Shown piece after piece: positions 16,182 through 24,413 of a DNA stretch of 64,000 nt. The DNA is from Saccharibacillus sp. CPCC 101409 (GTDB lineage Bacteria > Bacillota > Bacilli > Paenibacillales > Paenibacillaceae): contig NZ_JAULSA010000014.1 in the NCBI RefSeq assembly GCF_030518235.1, forward strand, positions 59,096-123,095, read 5' to 3'. The translations under genes were made by a program, and so were the position numbers. Numbering within the stretch: position 1 is the first letter of the stretch; every line of letters starts with the position of its first letter. The notes beneath the pieces are model-generated. The model was not told where the DNA came from and did no database searches. It saw nothing but the letters and a program-made list of their open reading frames with translations.

Positions 16182-16363
16182 TTAGACTGGATTTGACCTG
16201 AACCTGGACTTGAATTTGAGTTTCGTCCGTGTGGGATTCAGGTTACATAAGCCGCTTATTAGCAGCCCGCCGAAGCGGGTAATAGAACACGTAAGCAGGC
16301 GGCCCGGCAAACGGAACGTTCTGCGTGCTTCTATATACTGCATAAGAGAGCGGGGAATCCCAG

Positions 16364-17734
16364 ATGACATCCAACAATACCGACTTGAATTTCGATCTGA
16401 TCGTACTCGGGACCGGCAGCGCGGGACAAAGCGTCGCCAGCGCCTGCCGCAAAGAAGGCTGGAGCGTGGCGATCGTCGACCCGCGTCCGTTCGGCGGTAC
16501 CTGTTCGCAGCGCGGCTGCGACCCCAAGCGCGTGCTGGCCGGAGCGGCCGAGATCATCGCGCGCAGCCGGAACCTCAAAGGCAAAGGAATCAAAAGCGAG
16601 AATGCAATCGATTGGGCCGAACTGATGGCTTTTAAGAATACGTTTACACGCGGCATTCCGGAATCGACGGAGGAGAAGTTCGAGAAAGAAGACATCCGCT
16701 ATTTTCACGGAACGGCTTCGTTCGCGGGCAGACAAAGCATTCAAGTGGGCGAGCATACCCTGACCGGCGGCAAAGTCCTGATCGCGACCGGCGCCAAACC
16801 GGCTCCGCTGTCGATTCAGGGCGAAGAACTGCTGCTGCGCAGCGACGACTTTCTGGACCTGGAGATTCTGCCGGAGAAGATCGTATTGATCGGCGGAGGC
16901 TATATCTCGTACGAGTTCGCGCATATCGCGGCCGAAGCCGGCTCCGAAGTGCATCTGGTCCATAACAACGACAAACCGCTCAAGAACTTCGATCCCGATC
17001 TGGTCGAGGCGCTGACGGAAGCTTTGAAGGAGACCGGCGTTATTTTTCATCTGAACACGGAAACGAAAAGTATCGCCCGGACCGGAAACGGCTATGTGCT
17101 GGAAGTCGAAGAAAACGGCCGTCCGCTGCGGATCGAATGCGGAGCCGCCGTGCACGGCGCGGGACGGGTTCCGAATATCGACGAACTGGATTTGCAAAAA
17201 GGCGGCGTGGACGCGGATAAAAAAGGTATCAAAGTCGACGACCATCTGCGCAGTCTCAGCAACCCCGACGTTTACGCCGCGGGCGACGTCTCCGGTTCCC
17301 CCGGCCTTCCGCTGACCCCGATCGCCGGTCTGGAAGCCAAAGCCGTAGCCGCCAATCTGCTCAAAGAAGGAAGCGCGACGCCCAACTATACCGCGACGCC
17401 TTCGATCGTATTCACGTATCCCATGCTCGCCTCCGTCGGCATGACCGAACAGCAGGCGCGGGAGAGCGGAAAGAACATCAAAGTCAATTTCTCCGACATG
17501 TCGGACTGGTACACCTATAAACGTTCTAACGACCGTCCAAGTATGGCAAAAGTGATCCTGGACGCATCCGACGGCACCATCCTCGGCGCGCACGTGCTGA
17601 ACGGCGAAGCCGAACACCTGATCAATTACTTCACCATCGCCATGCGCCACGGCCTCAAAGCCGAACAATTGAGCGACACCCTGTTCGCCTACCCGACCGA
17701 AGCGAGCGATATTCAGTATTTGCTTGAGCTGTAA
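16364..17734 (+). CDS. FAD/NAD(P) disulfide oxidoreductase, glutathione-reductase-like
   Basis: 456 residues. The N-terminal FAD site is LGTGSAGQ (near residue 15), the redox disulfide is CSQRGC at residues 47-52, the NAD(P) site is IGGGYISYE near 178, and the second FAD contact is DVYAAGDVSG near 304. The C-terminal dimer domain ends in AYPTEASD, where the family usually has a catalytic histidine two positions before Pro-Thr; here it is alanine. It is a class I pyridine nucleotide disulfide oxidoreductase, but not clearly lipoamide, glutathione or mercuric reductase. Confidence 0.85.
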   Translation: MTSNNTDLNFDLIVLGTGSAGQSVASACRKEGWSVAIVDPRPFGGTCSQRGCDPKRVLAGAAEIIARSRNLKGKGIKSENAIDWAELMAFKNTFTRGIPESTEEKFEKEDIRYFHGTASFAGRQSIQVGEHTLTGGKVLIATGAKPAPLSIQGEELLLRSDDFLDLEILPEKIVLIGGGYISYEFAHIAAEAGSEVHLVHNNDKPLKNFDPDLVEALTEALKETGVIFHLNTETKSIARTGNGYVLEVEENGRPLRIECGAAVHGAGRVPNIDELDLQKGGVDADKKGIKVDDHLRSLSNPDVYAAGDVSGSPGLPLTPIAGLEAKAVAANLLKEGSATPNYTATPSIVFTYPMLASVGMTEQQARESGKNIKVNFSDMSDWYTYKRSNDRPSMAKVILDASDGTILGAHVLNGEAEHLINYFTIAMRHGLKAEQLSDTLFAYPTEASDIQYLLEL

Positions 17735-17910
17735 CCGCTCAATCTTTAGTCATTGAAACAGCAGCCGTTGAGGTTGAGTTTGCAGTCCTTGAAGCTGGAG
17801 CAAAGTGAGTAAGCGAAAGCAGTCTTCCCGCCGCCTTTGAGAAAAAAGCGGAATTGACAGGCTGCTTGGGTGTCAAGAAAGTTCGGTTTAATAAAAAGCC
17901 AATAAGCGGA

Positions 17911-18021
17911 GAGAGAAATTCAGTGAAGGAACGAGAGTGTTCGCCTTTGAAATTGGGAAGATTCCGCATAAATCTAATCCCTCTTCCCAATTTCAACACG
18001 CGACCGGAACGAATTTCTCTC
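17911..18021. repeat. Nested perfect inverted repeats, 111 bp
   Basis: The outer arms GAGAGAAATTC (17911-17921) and GAATTTCTCTC (18011-18021) and inner arms TTGAAATTGGGAAGA (17947-17961) and TCTTCCCAATTTCAA (17982-17996) are perfect complements. The whole could form a cruciform or long hairpin and looks like a small non-autonomous repeat element. No T-run follows. Confidence 0.75.
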
Positions 18022-18069
18022 GCAGCCTTTATAGGCTGTTTAACGAACAGGACTTACCCAACACTCCAG

Positions 18070-18095
18070 AAGCGGTCCAACAAGACCGCTTTTTT
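18070..18095 (+). terminator. Intrinsic terminator upstream of DeoR gene
   Basis: AAGCGGTC (18070-18077) and GACCGCTT (18084-18091) form a perfect stem followed by six T. It lies 335 bases after the oxidoreductase stop and directly before the putative promoter region of the DeoR gene. Confidence 0.8.
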
Positions 18096-18096
18096 C

Positions 18097-18111
18097 TGTT
18101 CGTTTATGTTA
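18097..18111 (+). promoter_or_regulatory. Candidate DeoR operator, regulator copy
   Basis: TGTTCGTTTATGTTA lies 29 bases before the DeoR start and matches 14 of 15 bases with the site at 18995-19009 in front of the mannose-6-phosphate isomerase gene. The shared motif suggests that the regulator controls both its own gene and the operon. Confidence 0.6.
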
Positions 18112-18139
18112 GAATAAGAAAAAAGCGAGGTGCCCGTAC

Positions 18140-18922
18140 ATGCTGCCGCTGCAACGAAAACAAGAACTTATCGCCTATCTGGCCGATAAAGGAGCCGCTA
18201 CACTCAAAGAACTTAGCCTGCGCTTCGGCGTGTCCGAGATGACCATCCGCCGCGACCTGAATATGCTTCAGCGCGAGAACGTAATCCGGCGTTCCCACGG
18301 CGGAGCCGTTTATCAGGGCGAACAAACGCAGATCGAACGCAAAGAACCGGCAATCCCGGACAAAGAAGCGAGCAACCGGGCGATCAAAGGCCGTCTGGCC
18401 GCTTACGCCGCCCGGCATTTCGTCCGCAGCGGAGACACCGTCGCGCTGGAGAACGGGACGACCGTCTCGCGCATGGCCGAGCATCTGGATCATGTCGAAG
18501 AACTGACGCTGCTGACCAACGGCATGGATACCTTCAACCTGTTTCGTCCTTATGCCAATGCCAGGCGTACCCTGATCAGCAGCGGGGGCATCCTGCGGGA
18601 GAAGTCGGGCACGCTCGTCGGTCCGGAAGCCGAGAACTTTTTTGCCCGCTACCATGCCGATACGCTGTTTCTGTCCGCGCTCGGTTTCACGCCGGAAGCG
18701 GGATTCACCGATCCCAATCTGCTGGATACCCAGGTGAAGAAAATGATGATCCGCTCCGCCCGCAAAGTCGTGATGCTGCTCGATTCCTCGAAGTTCGGCC
18801 AGCGTTTCCTGTCGCCGGTGGCTTCCCTGCAGGATATAAACATGCTGGTTACCGACCAGGGGCTAAGCCGCGAGAATCGCGCGGTCATCGAAGAAAGCGG
18901 AGTGGAACTCCATATCGTTTAG
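18140..18922 (+). CDS. DeoR/GlpR-family transcriptional regulator
   Basis: 260 residues. The N-terminal helix-turn-helix is LKELSLRFGVSEMTIRRDLNML (residues 16-38) followed by RRSHGGAV, the family signature; the rest is the DeoRC sugar-phosphate sensor fold (ENGTTVSRMAEHL, LLTNG, SSGGILREKSGTLVG, DTLFLSALGF). Such regulators usually repress sugar operons and respond to a phosphorylated intermediate. Placement before manA, ROK kinase and alpha-mannosidase suggests mannose- or fructose-6-phosphate as effector. The stop codon TAG is also the first three bases of a terminator-like repeat. Confidence 0.9.
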   Translation: MLPLQRKQELIAYLADKGAATLKELSLRFGVSEMTIRRDLNMLQRENVIRRSHGGAVYQGEQTQIERKEPAIPDKEASNRAIKGRLAAYAARHFVRSGDTVALENGTTVSRMAEHLDHVEELTLLTNGMDTFNLFRPYANARRTLISSGGILREKSGTLVGPEAENFFARYHADTLFLSALGFTPEAGFTDPNLLDTQVKKMMIRSARKVVMLLDSSKFGQRFLSPVASLQDINMLVTDQGLSRENRAVIEESGVELHIV

Positions 18923-18975
18923 GGTACGCCTCAAAACTTCCTTCTCGGAGTTTTAAGGCGCGCCCTAATTTTTTT
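18920..18975 (+). terminator. Terminator formed by TAGGG element, copy C
   Basis: TAGGG, CGCCT and AAAACT on the left pair with AGTTTT, AGGCG and CCCTA on the right (18920-18967), followed by seven T. The hairpin begins exactly at the TAG stop codon of the DeoR gene. Its right arm matches the core of the dispersed TAGGGCGTGT family, so the element doubles as a terminator here. Confidence 0.75.
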
Positions 18976-18994
18976 GTCTATCTGCGCATTTATA

Positions 18995-19030
18995 TGTTCG
19001 TTTGTGTTAATTTGTGTTATATTGTGATAA
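18995..19030 (+). promoter_or_regulatory. Candidate DeoR operator with 10-bp direct repeats
   Basis: TGTTCGTTTGTGTTA (18995-19009) repeats the motif upstream of the DeoR gene. It continues into three 10-bp direct repeats, TTTGTGTTAA, TTTGTGTTAT and ATTGTGATAA (19001-19030), one helical turn apart, ending 27 bases before the isomerase start. Direct repeats are typical of DeoR-family operators. Confidence 0.6.
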
Positions 19031-19057
19031 ACCAACGTAAAGGAGCTGTTGAATTCA

Positions 19058-20818
19058 ATGTCACCAGGCTACGATAAAGAACCTTTTATCGCCATTCGGG
19101 GACGAGATGACGAAGCCTGGACGGGATACGAACAAATAAGCCGGGAACTGTCTTTGTCCGTCGGTCGGTTGCAGCGAAACGCAACCGTTGTGGTGCTGGA
19201 ATGTTACCCGGGAGTCCGGCAGAGCGAGATCGTCGCCGGACTGCGGCGCGCGTTCGAGCCTGCAGGATCGATCACGATCGTGCAGGCCGAGGACGCCGCG
19301 CTGACTCCCGAACAGACGGATCGGAAAATCGGACGTTATCTGACGGACGACCGCGTATTCGGGTATATGTCCGCTTTCGATATCGCGGAATTTTACGAAC
19401 CGGAGAAACTTGAAGCTCTGCGTCAAAACGTACAGGAGGTAAAGGAAGGCGTTGTGTTTGTAGTAGGGTTCGGGGCTTCGCTGATCGCGCAGGGCGACAT
19501 ACTCGTATACGCCGACCTGACGAGATGGGAGATCCAGCAGCGCTACCGCAGCGGAGAAATCGGCAGTTGGCGCGCGCAGCATCCGGAAAGCGATATCCTG
19601 CGGCTGTACAAACGGGGCTTCTTTTTCGAATGGCGCATGGCGGACCGGTTGAAAAAAAGACTGCTGGACAAGGTTGATTACTATCTGGATACGGTCGCTG
19701 CCGACTCGCCGAACATGGTCACCGGCCGGGCGCTGCTTGACGGCATGACCCAGACTTCCAAGCGGCCGTTTCGCCTGGTGCCTTACTTCGATCCCGGTGT
19801 ATGGGGAGGCCGCTGGCTGGAAGAACATATCGGGCTGCCGAAGCGGGAGCATCCGTATGCGTGGGGATTCGACGGCGTGCCGGAGGAGAACAGCCTGTAT
19901 TTCCGCTACGGGGAAGTCCGATTGGAGCTGCCGGCGATCAACCTGGTGTTTTTCCGGTCGATCCCGCTGCTCGGCGAGAAAGTCTATGCGCGGTTCGGCG
20001 CCGAGTTTCCGATCCGCTTCGACTTCCTGGACACGATCGGCGGCCAGAATCTGAGTTTGCAGGTCCATCCGACGACCGAATATATGCGCGACCGCTTCGG
20101 CATGACGTATACCCAGGACGAGAGCTATTACATCCTGGAAGCCGATCCCGAAGCGAAAGTCTATCTGGGGCTTCGCGAAGAAACCGTTCCCGAAGACATG
20201 CTGGACGATCTGCGCAGGGCGCAGGAAGGCGGTTACACGTTCCCGGCGGAACGGTATATCGAGGCTTACCCGGCGAACAAACACGACCATTTCCTGATTC
20301 CCGCCGGTACGGTGCACTGTTCTTCGGCCGGCTGCATGGTGCTGGAGATCAGCGCGACGCCTTATATTTTCACTTTCAAACTGTGGGATTGGGACCGCCT
20401 GGGGCTGGATGGCAGGCCGCGCCCGGTGCATGTGGAGCACGGAGCCAACGTGATTCGCTGGGACCGGACGACGGAGAAAGTGCGGGAGGAATGCGTAAAC
20501 GTCATCGAACCCGTGGCGGAAGGCGAAGGCTGGTCGGAAGAAAAAACGGGACTGCACGCGCTTGAGTTTATCGAGACGCGGCGGCACTGGTTCTCCGAAG
20601 CCACGATGCACGAACAGAATGGAAGCGTTCACATGCTCAATCTGATCGAAGGCGAAGAAATCACCGTGGAAAGTCCGGACAGCGCGTTCGAGCCGTTTGT
20701 CGTCCGGTACGCCGAGACGTTTATCGTGCCGGCTTCCGTCGCGTCCTATACCGTTCGTCCGAGCGGTCCGAGCGAAGGCAAAGCGGTGGGCACGATCAAA
20801 GCTTATGTTCGCGCGTAA
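19058..20818 (+). CDS. manA: Class I mannose-6-phosphate isomerase with N-terminal extension
   Basis: 586 residues. The C-terminal 370 are a class I phosphomannose isomerase cupin enzyme: metal ligands are seen in LSLQVHP (Q335, H337), in DESYYILEAD and in the histidine of IPAGTVHCS near 419. The N-terminal 200 residues are extra; VVLECYPG occupies the place of a kinase P-loop but lacks GKS/T, and the region resembles a degenerate nucleoside-kinase fold. It should interconvert mannose-6-phosphate and fructose-6-phosphate. The ATG at 19058 is 12 bases after AAAGGAG; a TTG at 19049 is too close. Confidence 0.85.
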   Translation: MSPGYDKEPFIAIRGRDDEAWTGYEQISRELSLSVGRLQRNATVVVLECYPGVRQSEIVAGLRRAFEPAGSITIVQAEDAALTPEQTDRKIGRYLTDDRVFGYMSAFDIAEFYEPEKLEALRQNVQEVKEGVVFVVGFGASLIAQGDILVYADLTRWEIQQRYRSGEIGSWRAQHPESDILRLYKRGFFFEWRMADRLKKRLLDKVDYYLDTVAADSPNMVTGRALLDGMTQTSKRPFRLVPYFDPGVWGGRWLEEHIGLPKREHPYAWGFDGVPEENSLYFRYGEVRLELPAINLVFFRSIPLLGEKVYARFGAEFPIRFDFLDTIGGQNLSLQVHPTTEYMRDRFGMTYTQDESYYILEADPEAKVYLGLREETVPEDMLDDLRRAQEGGYTFPAERYIEAYPANKHDHFLIPAGTVHCSSAGCMVLEISATPYIFTFKLWDWDRLGLDGRPRPVHVEHGANVIRWDRTTEKVREECVNVIEPVAEGEGWSEEKTGLHALEFIETRRHWFSEATMHEQNGSVHMLNLIEGEEITVESPDSAFEPFVVRYAETFIVPASVASYTVRPSGPSEGKAVGTIKAYVRA

Positions 20819-20866
20819 CTTTGGGTTTTATTCAAATCGGTCCCATGCAAAAAGGAGGCGCCGCAG

Positions 20867-21805
20867 ATGTCATCGTCATTGATTGTCGCTTTCGATGTCG
20901 GAGGAACGCAGATCAAAGCGGCCGCGGTTGTCGGCGGAGCGGTTCGCGAAGATACGATCGGGTATTACGAATCCCGGGCCGATCTGGCGGCGGACGATAT
21001 CATCGCACGCTTCGCCGGGATCTTCGTCGACACGCTGGACAAAGCCGGGCCCGATGCCGCCGCCGACGGCCTCGGCCTCGCTTTTCCCGGACCGTTCGAC
21101 TATGAAGCGGGCGTCAGCCGCATCCGCGGGCTGGGCAAGTTCGACGCCCTGTACGGGCTTGCGGTAGGAGAACTGCTGGAGCGGGAGCTGCGCGCGAACG
21201 AGCGGACGAAAGCCCGGCTTGCGCCGCGCTTTCGCATCGTGTTCGAGAACGACGCGGCGCTGTTCGGCCTTGGGGAATCCGCTGCCGGCGGAGCGGCGGA
21301 AAGCGCGCGCAGAGCGGTCTGCCTGACGATCGGGACCGGCCTGGGCTCCTGCTTTCTGGAACAGGGTCGGCTGGTCAAGCATCGGGAAGATGCGCCGGAC
21401 GAAGGCTGGCTGTACACCGTTCCGTATGAAAACGGCATCGCCGACGATTACATATCCCGCAGAGGCGTTCTGGCGTTGGCCGAAGAACTCGGTCTGGACG
21501 CGCGGCGTCTCGATGTACGGGAACTCGCCGGCCTTGCGGAGTCGGGCGAGGAAAAAGCGCGGCTGTTGTTCGAACGGTTCGGCCGGCGAATGGCGCTTAT
21601 CCTGACGCCTTCGCTGCTGAAATTCCGGCCCGAAGTCGTCGTACTGGGCGGCCAGATCTCCAAAAGCGCGCATTTGTTTGCGCCTGCTTTCGAAGCGGAA
21701 GCGGCGGCCGCGGGGCTTGCCGCCAATATCGAAGTCAGCTCCGATACGCTGCTCGGCACGCTGCGGGGCATCTATAGCCGGGTGAACGACACGTACGGCC
21801 GATAA
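20867..21805 (+). CDS. ROK-family sugar kinase
   Basis: 312 residues. The phosphate-1 motif AFDVGGTQIK opens the protein, FENDAALFGLGE carries the catalytic aspartate, and LTIGTGLGS is the phosphate-2 loop. The CxCGxxGCxE zinc motif of typical ROK glucokinases and NagC regulators is missing, replaced by a segment beginning DEGWLYTV. There is no DNA-binding domain. Between a phosphomannose isomerase and an alpha-mannosidase it most likely phosphorylates mannose; glucose or fructose remain possible. AAAGGAGG precedes the ATG. Confidence 0.85.
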   Translation: MSSSLIVAFDVGGTQIKAAAVVGGAVREDTIGYYESRADLAADDIIARFAGIFVDTLDKAGPDAAADGLGLAFPGPFDYEAGVSRIRGLGKFDALYGLAVGELLERELRANERTKARLAPRFRIVFENDAALFGLGESAAGGAAESARRAVCLTIGTGLGSCFLEQGRLVKHREDAPDEGWLYTVPYENGIADDYISRRGVLALAEELGLDARRLDVRELAGLAESGEEKARLLFERFGRRMALILTPSLLKFRPEVVVLGGQISKSAHLFAPAFEAEAAAAGLAANIEVSSDTLLGTLRGIYSRVNDTYGR

Positions 21806-21842
21806 CCAATCATCCTATCCATTGAATTGGAGGAAAGTCGCG

Positions 21843-24296
21843 ATGCAAACCGGAAGAAGCAAGTGGAAGATTTATGTGATCCATCATTCTCACACCGATA
21901 TCGGGTATACGGAACGGCAGGAGAAGATCGAGCAGTATCACGTCGACTTTATCAGGCAGGCTGTAGCGATTTGCGAAGCGTCGCGCACCGAAGAACATCC
22001 CGAATGGGAAGGCTTCAAATGGACGTGCGAAACGTTCTGGGCCGTCGAGCAGTTTCTGAAAGGCGCGACCGACGCAGAAAAGAAACGCTTCGAGGACGCG
22101 CTGCGGCGGGGCGATATCGAGCTGTCGGGCACGTACTTGAACATGACGGAGCTGGCCGGATACGAGCTGCTGCGGGAAATGGCGTCCAGAGCCGGGAAAT
22201 TCGCCGAACTGCTCGGGCTCAAAGTGCGCTCGGCGATGACGGCGGACGTCAACGGCTACAGCTGGGGCTATTCGCAGGCGCTGGCCGACGCGGGGATCGA
22301 GAATCTGCTGAGCAGTATCCATACGCATCACGGGATGTATGCGATCGGGCGCAAGCAGTTTCCGTTTTACTGGGAAACGCCCGGCGGCAGCCGGCTGCTG
22401 GTCTGGAGCGGCGAGCATTACATGATGGGCAACGACCTGGGCATCAATCTCGACGGGATGCTGTCTTATACCATCCGGGACGAGAACTACGTCTGGGGCA
22501 TCGCCGAAGACCACTGGACGATGGCGGAGACGCGGATCGCGCGCTATCTGGAACAGCTCGACAAGGAAGGCTATCCGTACGATTTCGTGCTGGTCAACGT
22601 AATGGGGCTGCTGCGTGACAACGCGGCGCCGAACGGGCGCGTGATGAGCTTTATCAAGGAATGGAACGCCAAGCACGGCGATACGGTCGAGATCGAGATG
22701 ACGACGCTGAACCGCTACTTCGATATGCTGCGGCAGCAGGACGTCGAGATCCCGGTTTACAAAGGCGATTGGCCGGACTGGTGGTCGGACGGCGTGGCCT
22801 CCACCGCCATGCACACGCAGATCTTCCGGGGCGCGCAGCGCACCCTGTCGCTAGTCAAGCGGCTCGATGCGGATCGGGGCAGTATCGCGCCCGAAGAAAT
22901 CAAGGAAGCGGAGCAGCAGCTGATGATGTACGCCGAGCATACCTGGGGCTATCATTCTTCGATCTCCGAGCCGTGGCACCCGATGGTGCAGGAACTGGCG
23001 GTCCGCAAAGAAGCGTATGCCGCCGGCGCGAGCCGCCTGGCGTACCGGGCGCTCGACAAAGTGCTGGAAGGACGCGGCGACGCTCTGCTGCGGGCCGGAC
23101 GGGATTTCACTTACAAAGTGCTGAATTCGTTCGATTACCCGGTGAAAGACCTGGCTTTTTTCTATCTGGAAGAGCAGTGGGAAGCGGATTATTTCCGCGG
23201 CGGCCTGGAAGTCGTGGAAGAACGGACCGGACAGATCGTGCCGCATCAGCAGGAGCGGGTCAGCCGGGGCTACCAGATCGCGATCGTCGCGGAACTTGAA
23301 GCGGGCGAAGAGAAAAGTTATACGATCCGCGGCGCTTCGAAACCGGCGGCCGGCCGCACGACCAGCAGTACCTGCTTGATCGGCGCCGACCGCGTGCACG
23401 ATATCCGGGACCTGATTGCGCCCGTTGAAGACGAGAGCGGAAACGGAATCTTCGTTACGGCAAACGGCATCGAGTCCGAACATGTGCGCATCGCCTGGCG
23501 GCGGGGAGAAGGCATCGTGTCCTGGATCGACAAGCGGACGTCCAGGGAAATGATCGATTTCGGGCAGGAGCACGGAGCGTTCACGCCGGTGTACGAAGTG
23601 ACGCAGCCCGAGCACGGCGACCAGATGACGGTCCGCCGAATCATGGGCCGCAACCGCAAAGGCATGAACGTGCGCCGCTCCGCGGGAACGCTGGTCGGGG
23701 TCAAAGAAATCGCGAACGGTTCTTTGTACGCGGTGGTGGAATTGACATACCTGACCGAAGGCATGAGCCACTATTCCTTGTTTCTAAAAGTATTCGGCGG
23801 ACAGCCGCGCGTCGACGCAGCCGTGCGCATGCACAAGAACAGCGTTTGGGAACCGGAGAATGTGTATATTTCCCTGCCGTTCGCAGCCGGTGACGGCGGC
23901 CGGCTCTGGCTCGACAAAGCGGGAGCGGGAGTACGTCCGGGCATCGACCAGATTCCGGGCACGCTGACGGACTTCTATTGTATCCAGGACGGGCTGGCGC
24001 TGGTCGGCGAAGGCGGCGGATTGGCCCTTGCCACGCCGGATACGCCGCTGATCCAGACCGGGCCGCTGGAATTCGGACAGCGTAAGGTCCACGGCCAGCA
24101 GACCGAAGAAGAGCGTCCTTCGCTGTACGCCTGGGCGCTGACGAACTACTGGGAAACGAATTTCAAAGCGACGCTGGGCGGATTCTACGAGTTCAGGTAT
24201 ACGCTCCAGTGGGGCGAAGAGTTCGGCGAGGCGGAATCCGCGTTTCGCGCCAACCGCAGCGTAAATACGGGCACCGTCGCATTCCGCAGCTTATAA
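21843..24296 (+). CDS. GH38-type alpha-mannosidase (DUF5054-like)
   Basis: 817 residues. The N-terminal VIHHSHTDIGYT gives the GH38-type zinc ligands (HxHxD), and TADVNGYSWGY near residue 133 holds the probable nucleophile aspartate; a later HTHHGMYAIG segment also fits the glycoside hydrolase fold. The C-terminal half is a beta-sandwich. No signal peptide is seen, so it should act on imported oligosaccharides. GGAGGAAAG precedes the ATG at 21843. It follows the ROK gene by 37 bases and completes a mannoside-degrading operon. Substrate specificity is inferred from fold and neighbours. Confidence 0.8.
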   Translation: MQTGRSKWKIYVIHHSHTDIGYTERQEKIEQYHVDFIRQAVAICEASRTEEHPEWEGFKWTCETFWAVEQFLKGATDAEKKRFEDALRRGDIELSGTYLNMTELAGYELLREMASRAGKFAELLGLKVRSAMTADVNGYSWGYSQALADAGIENLLSSIHTHHGMYAIGRKQFPFYWETPGGSRLLVWSGEHYMMGNDLGINLDGMLSYTIRDENYVWGIAEDHWTMAETRIARYLEQLDKEGYPYDFVLVNVMGLLRDNAAPNGRVMSFIKEWNAKHGDTVEIEMTTLNRYFDMLRQQDVEIPVYKGDWPDWWSDGVASTAMHTQIFRGAQRTLSLVKRLDADRGSIAPEEIKEAEQQLMMYAEHTWGYHSSISEPWHPMVQELAVRKEAYAAGASRLAYRALDKVLEGRGDALLRAGRDFTYKVLNSFDYPVKDLAFFYLEEQWEADYFRGGLEVVEERTGQIVPHQQERVSRGYQIAIVAELEAGEEKSYTIRGASKPAAGRTTSSTCLIGADRVHDIRDLIAPVEDESGNGIFVTANGIESEHVRIAWRRGEGIVSWIDKRTSREMIDFGQEHGAFTPVYEVTQPEHGDQMTVRRIMGRNRKGMNVRRSAGTLVGVKEIANGSLYAVVELTYLTEGMSHYSLFLKVFGGQPRVDAAVRMHKNSVWEPENVYISLPFAAGDGGRLWLDKAGAGVRPGIDQIPGTLTDFYCIQDGLALVGEGGGLALATPDTPLIQTGPLEFGQRKVHGQQTEEERPSLYAWALTNYWETNFKATLGGFYEFRYTLQWGEEFGEAESAFRANRSVNTGTVAFRSL

Positions 24297-24413
24297 GCGG
24301 TTAGGCGTCTAACGAACAAACGACAGATCGGCAGGGCGCAGGAAGGGCGGGTTCTCCCCGGGGAGAAGGCGAAGCCCTTTTTGCGCTTTTGCGGGTCGGA
24401 AAGGAGACCTTCC

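Larger units (their letters stand above)
15717..16363. other. Gene-free gap with terminator and repeats
   Basis: About 650 bases with lower GC than the genes. It holds, in order, the aldo/keto reductase terminator, a 29-bp degenerate tandem repeat, a symmetrical four-unit array and a possible structured leader before the oxidoreductase gene (CCCGC-CGAA-GCGGG near 16266-16279 inside outer arms GCCGC and GCGGC). No gene of credible quality was found on either strand. Confidence 0.6.
17735..18139. other. Gene-free gap with nested inverted repeat
   Basis: About 400 bases between the oxidoreductase and the DeoR gene. It contains the nested inverted repeat at 17911-18021, an intrinsic terminator at 18070-18095 and a candidate DeoR operator at 18097-18111. 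No credible gene is seen. Confidence 0.6.
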
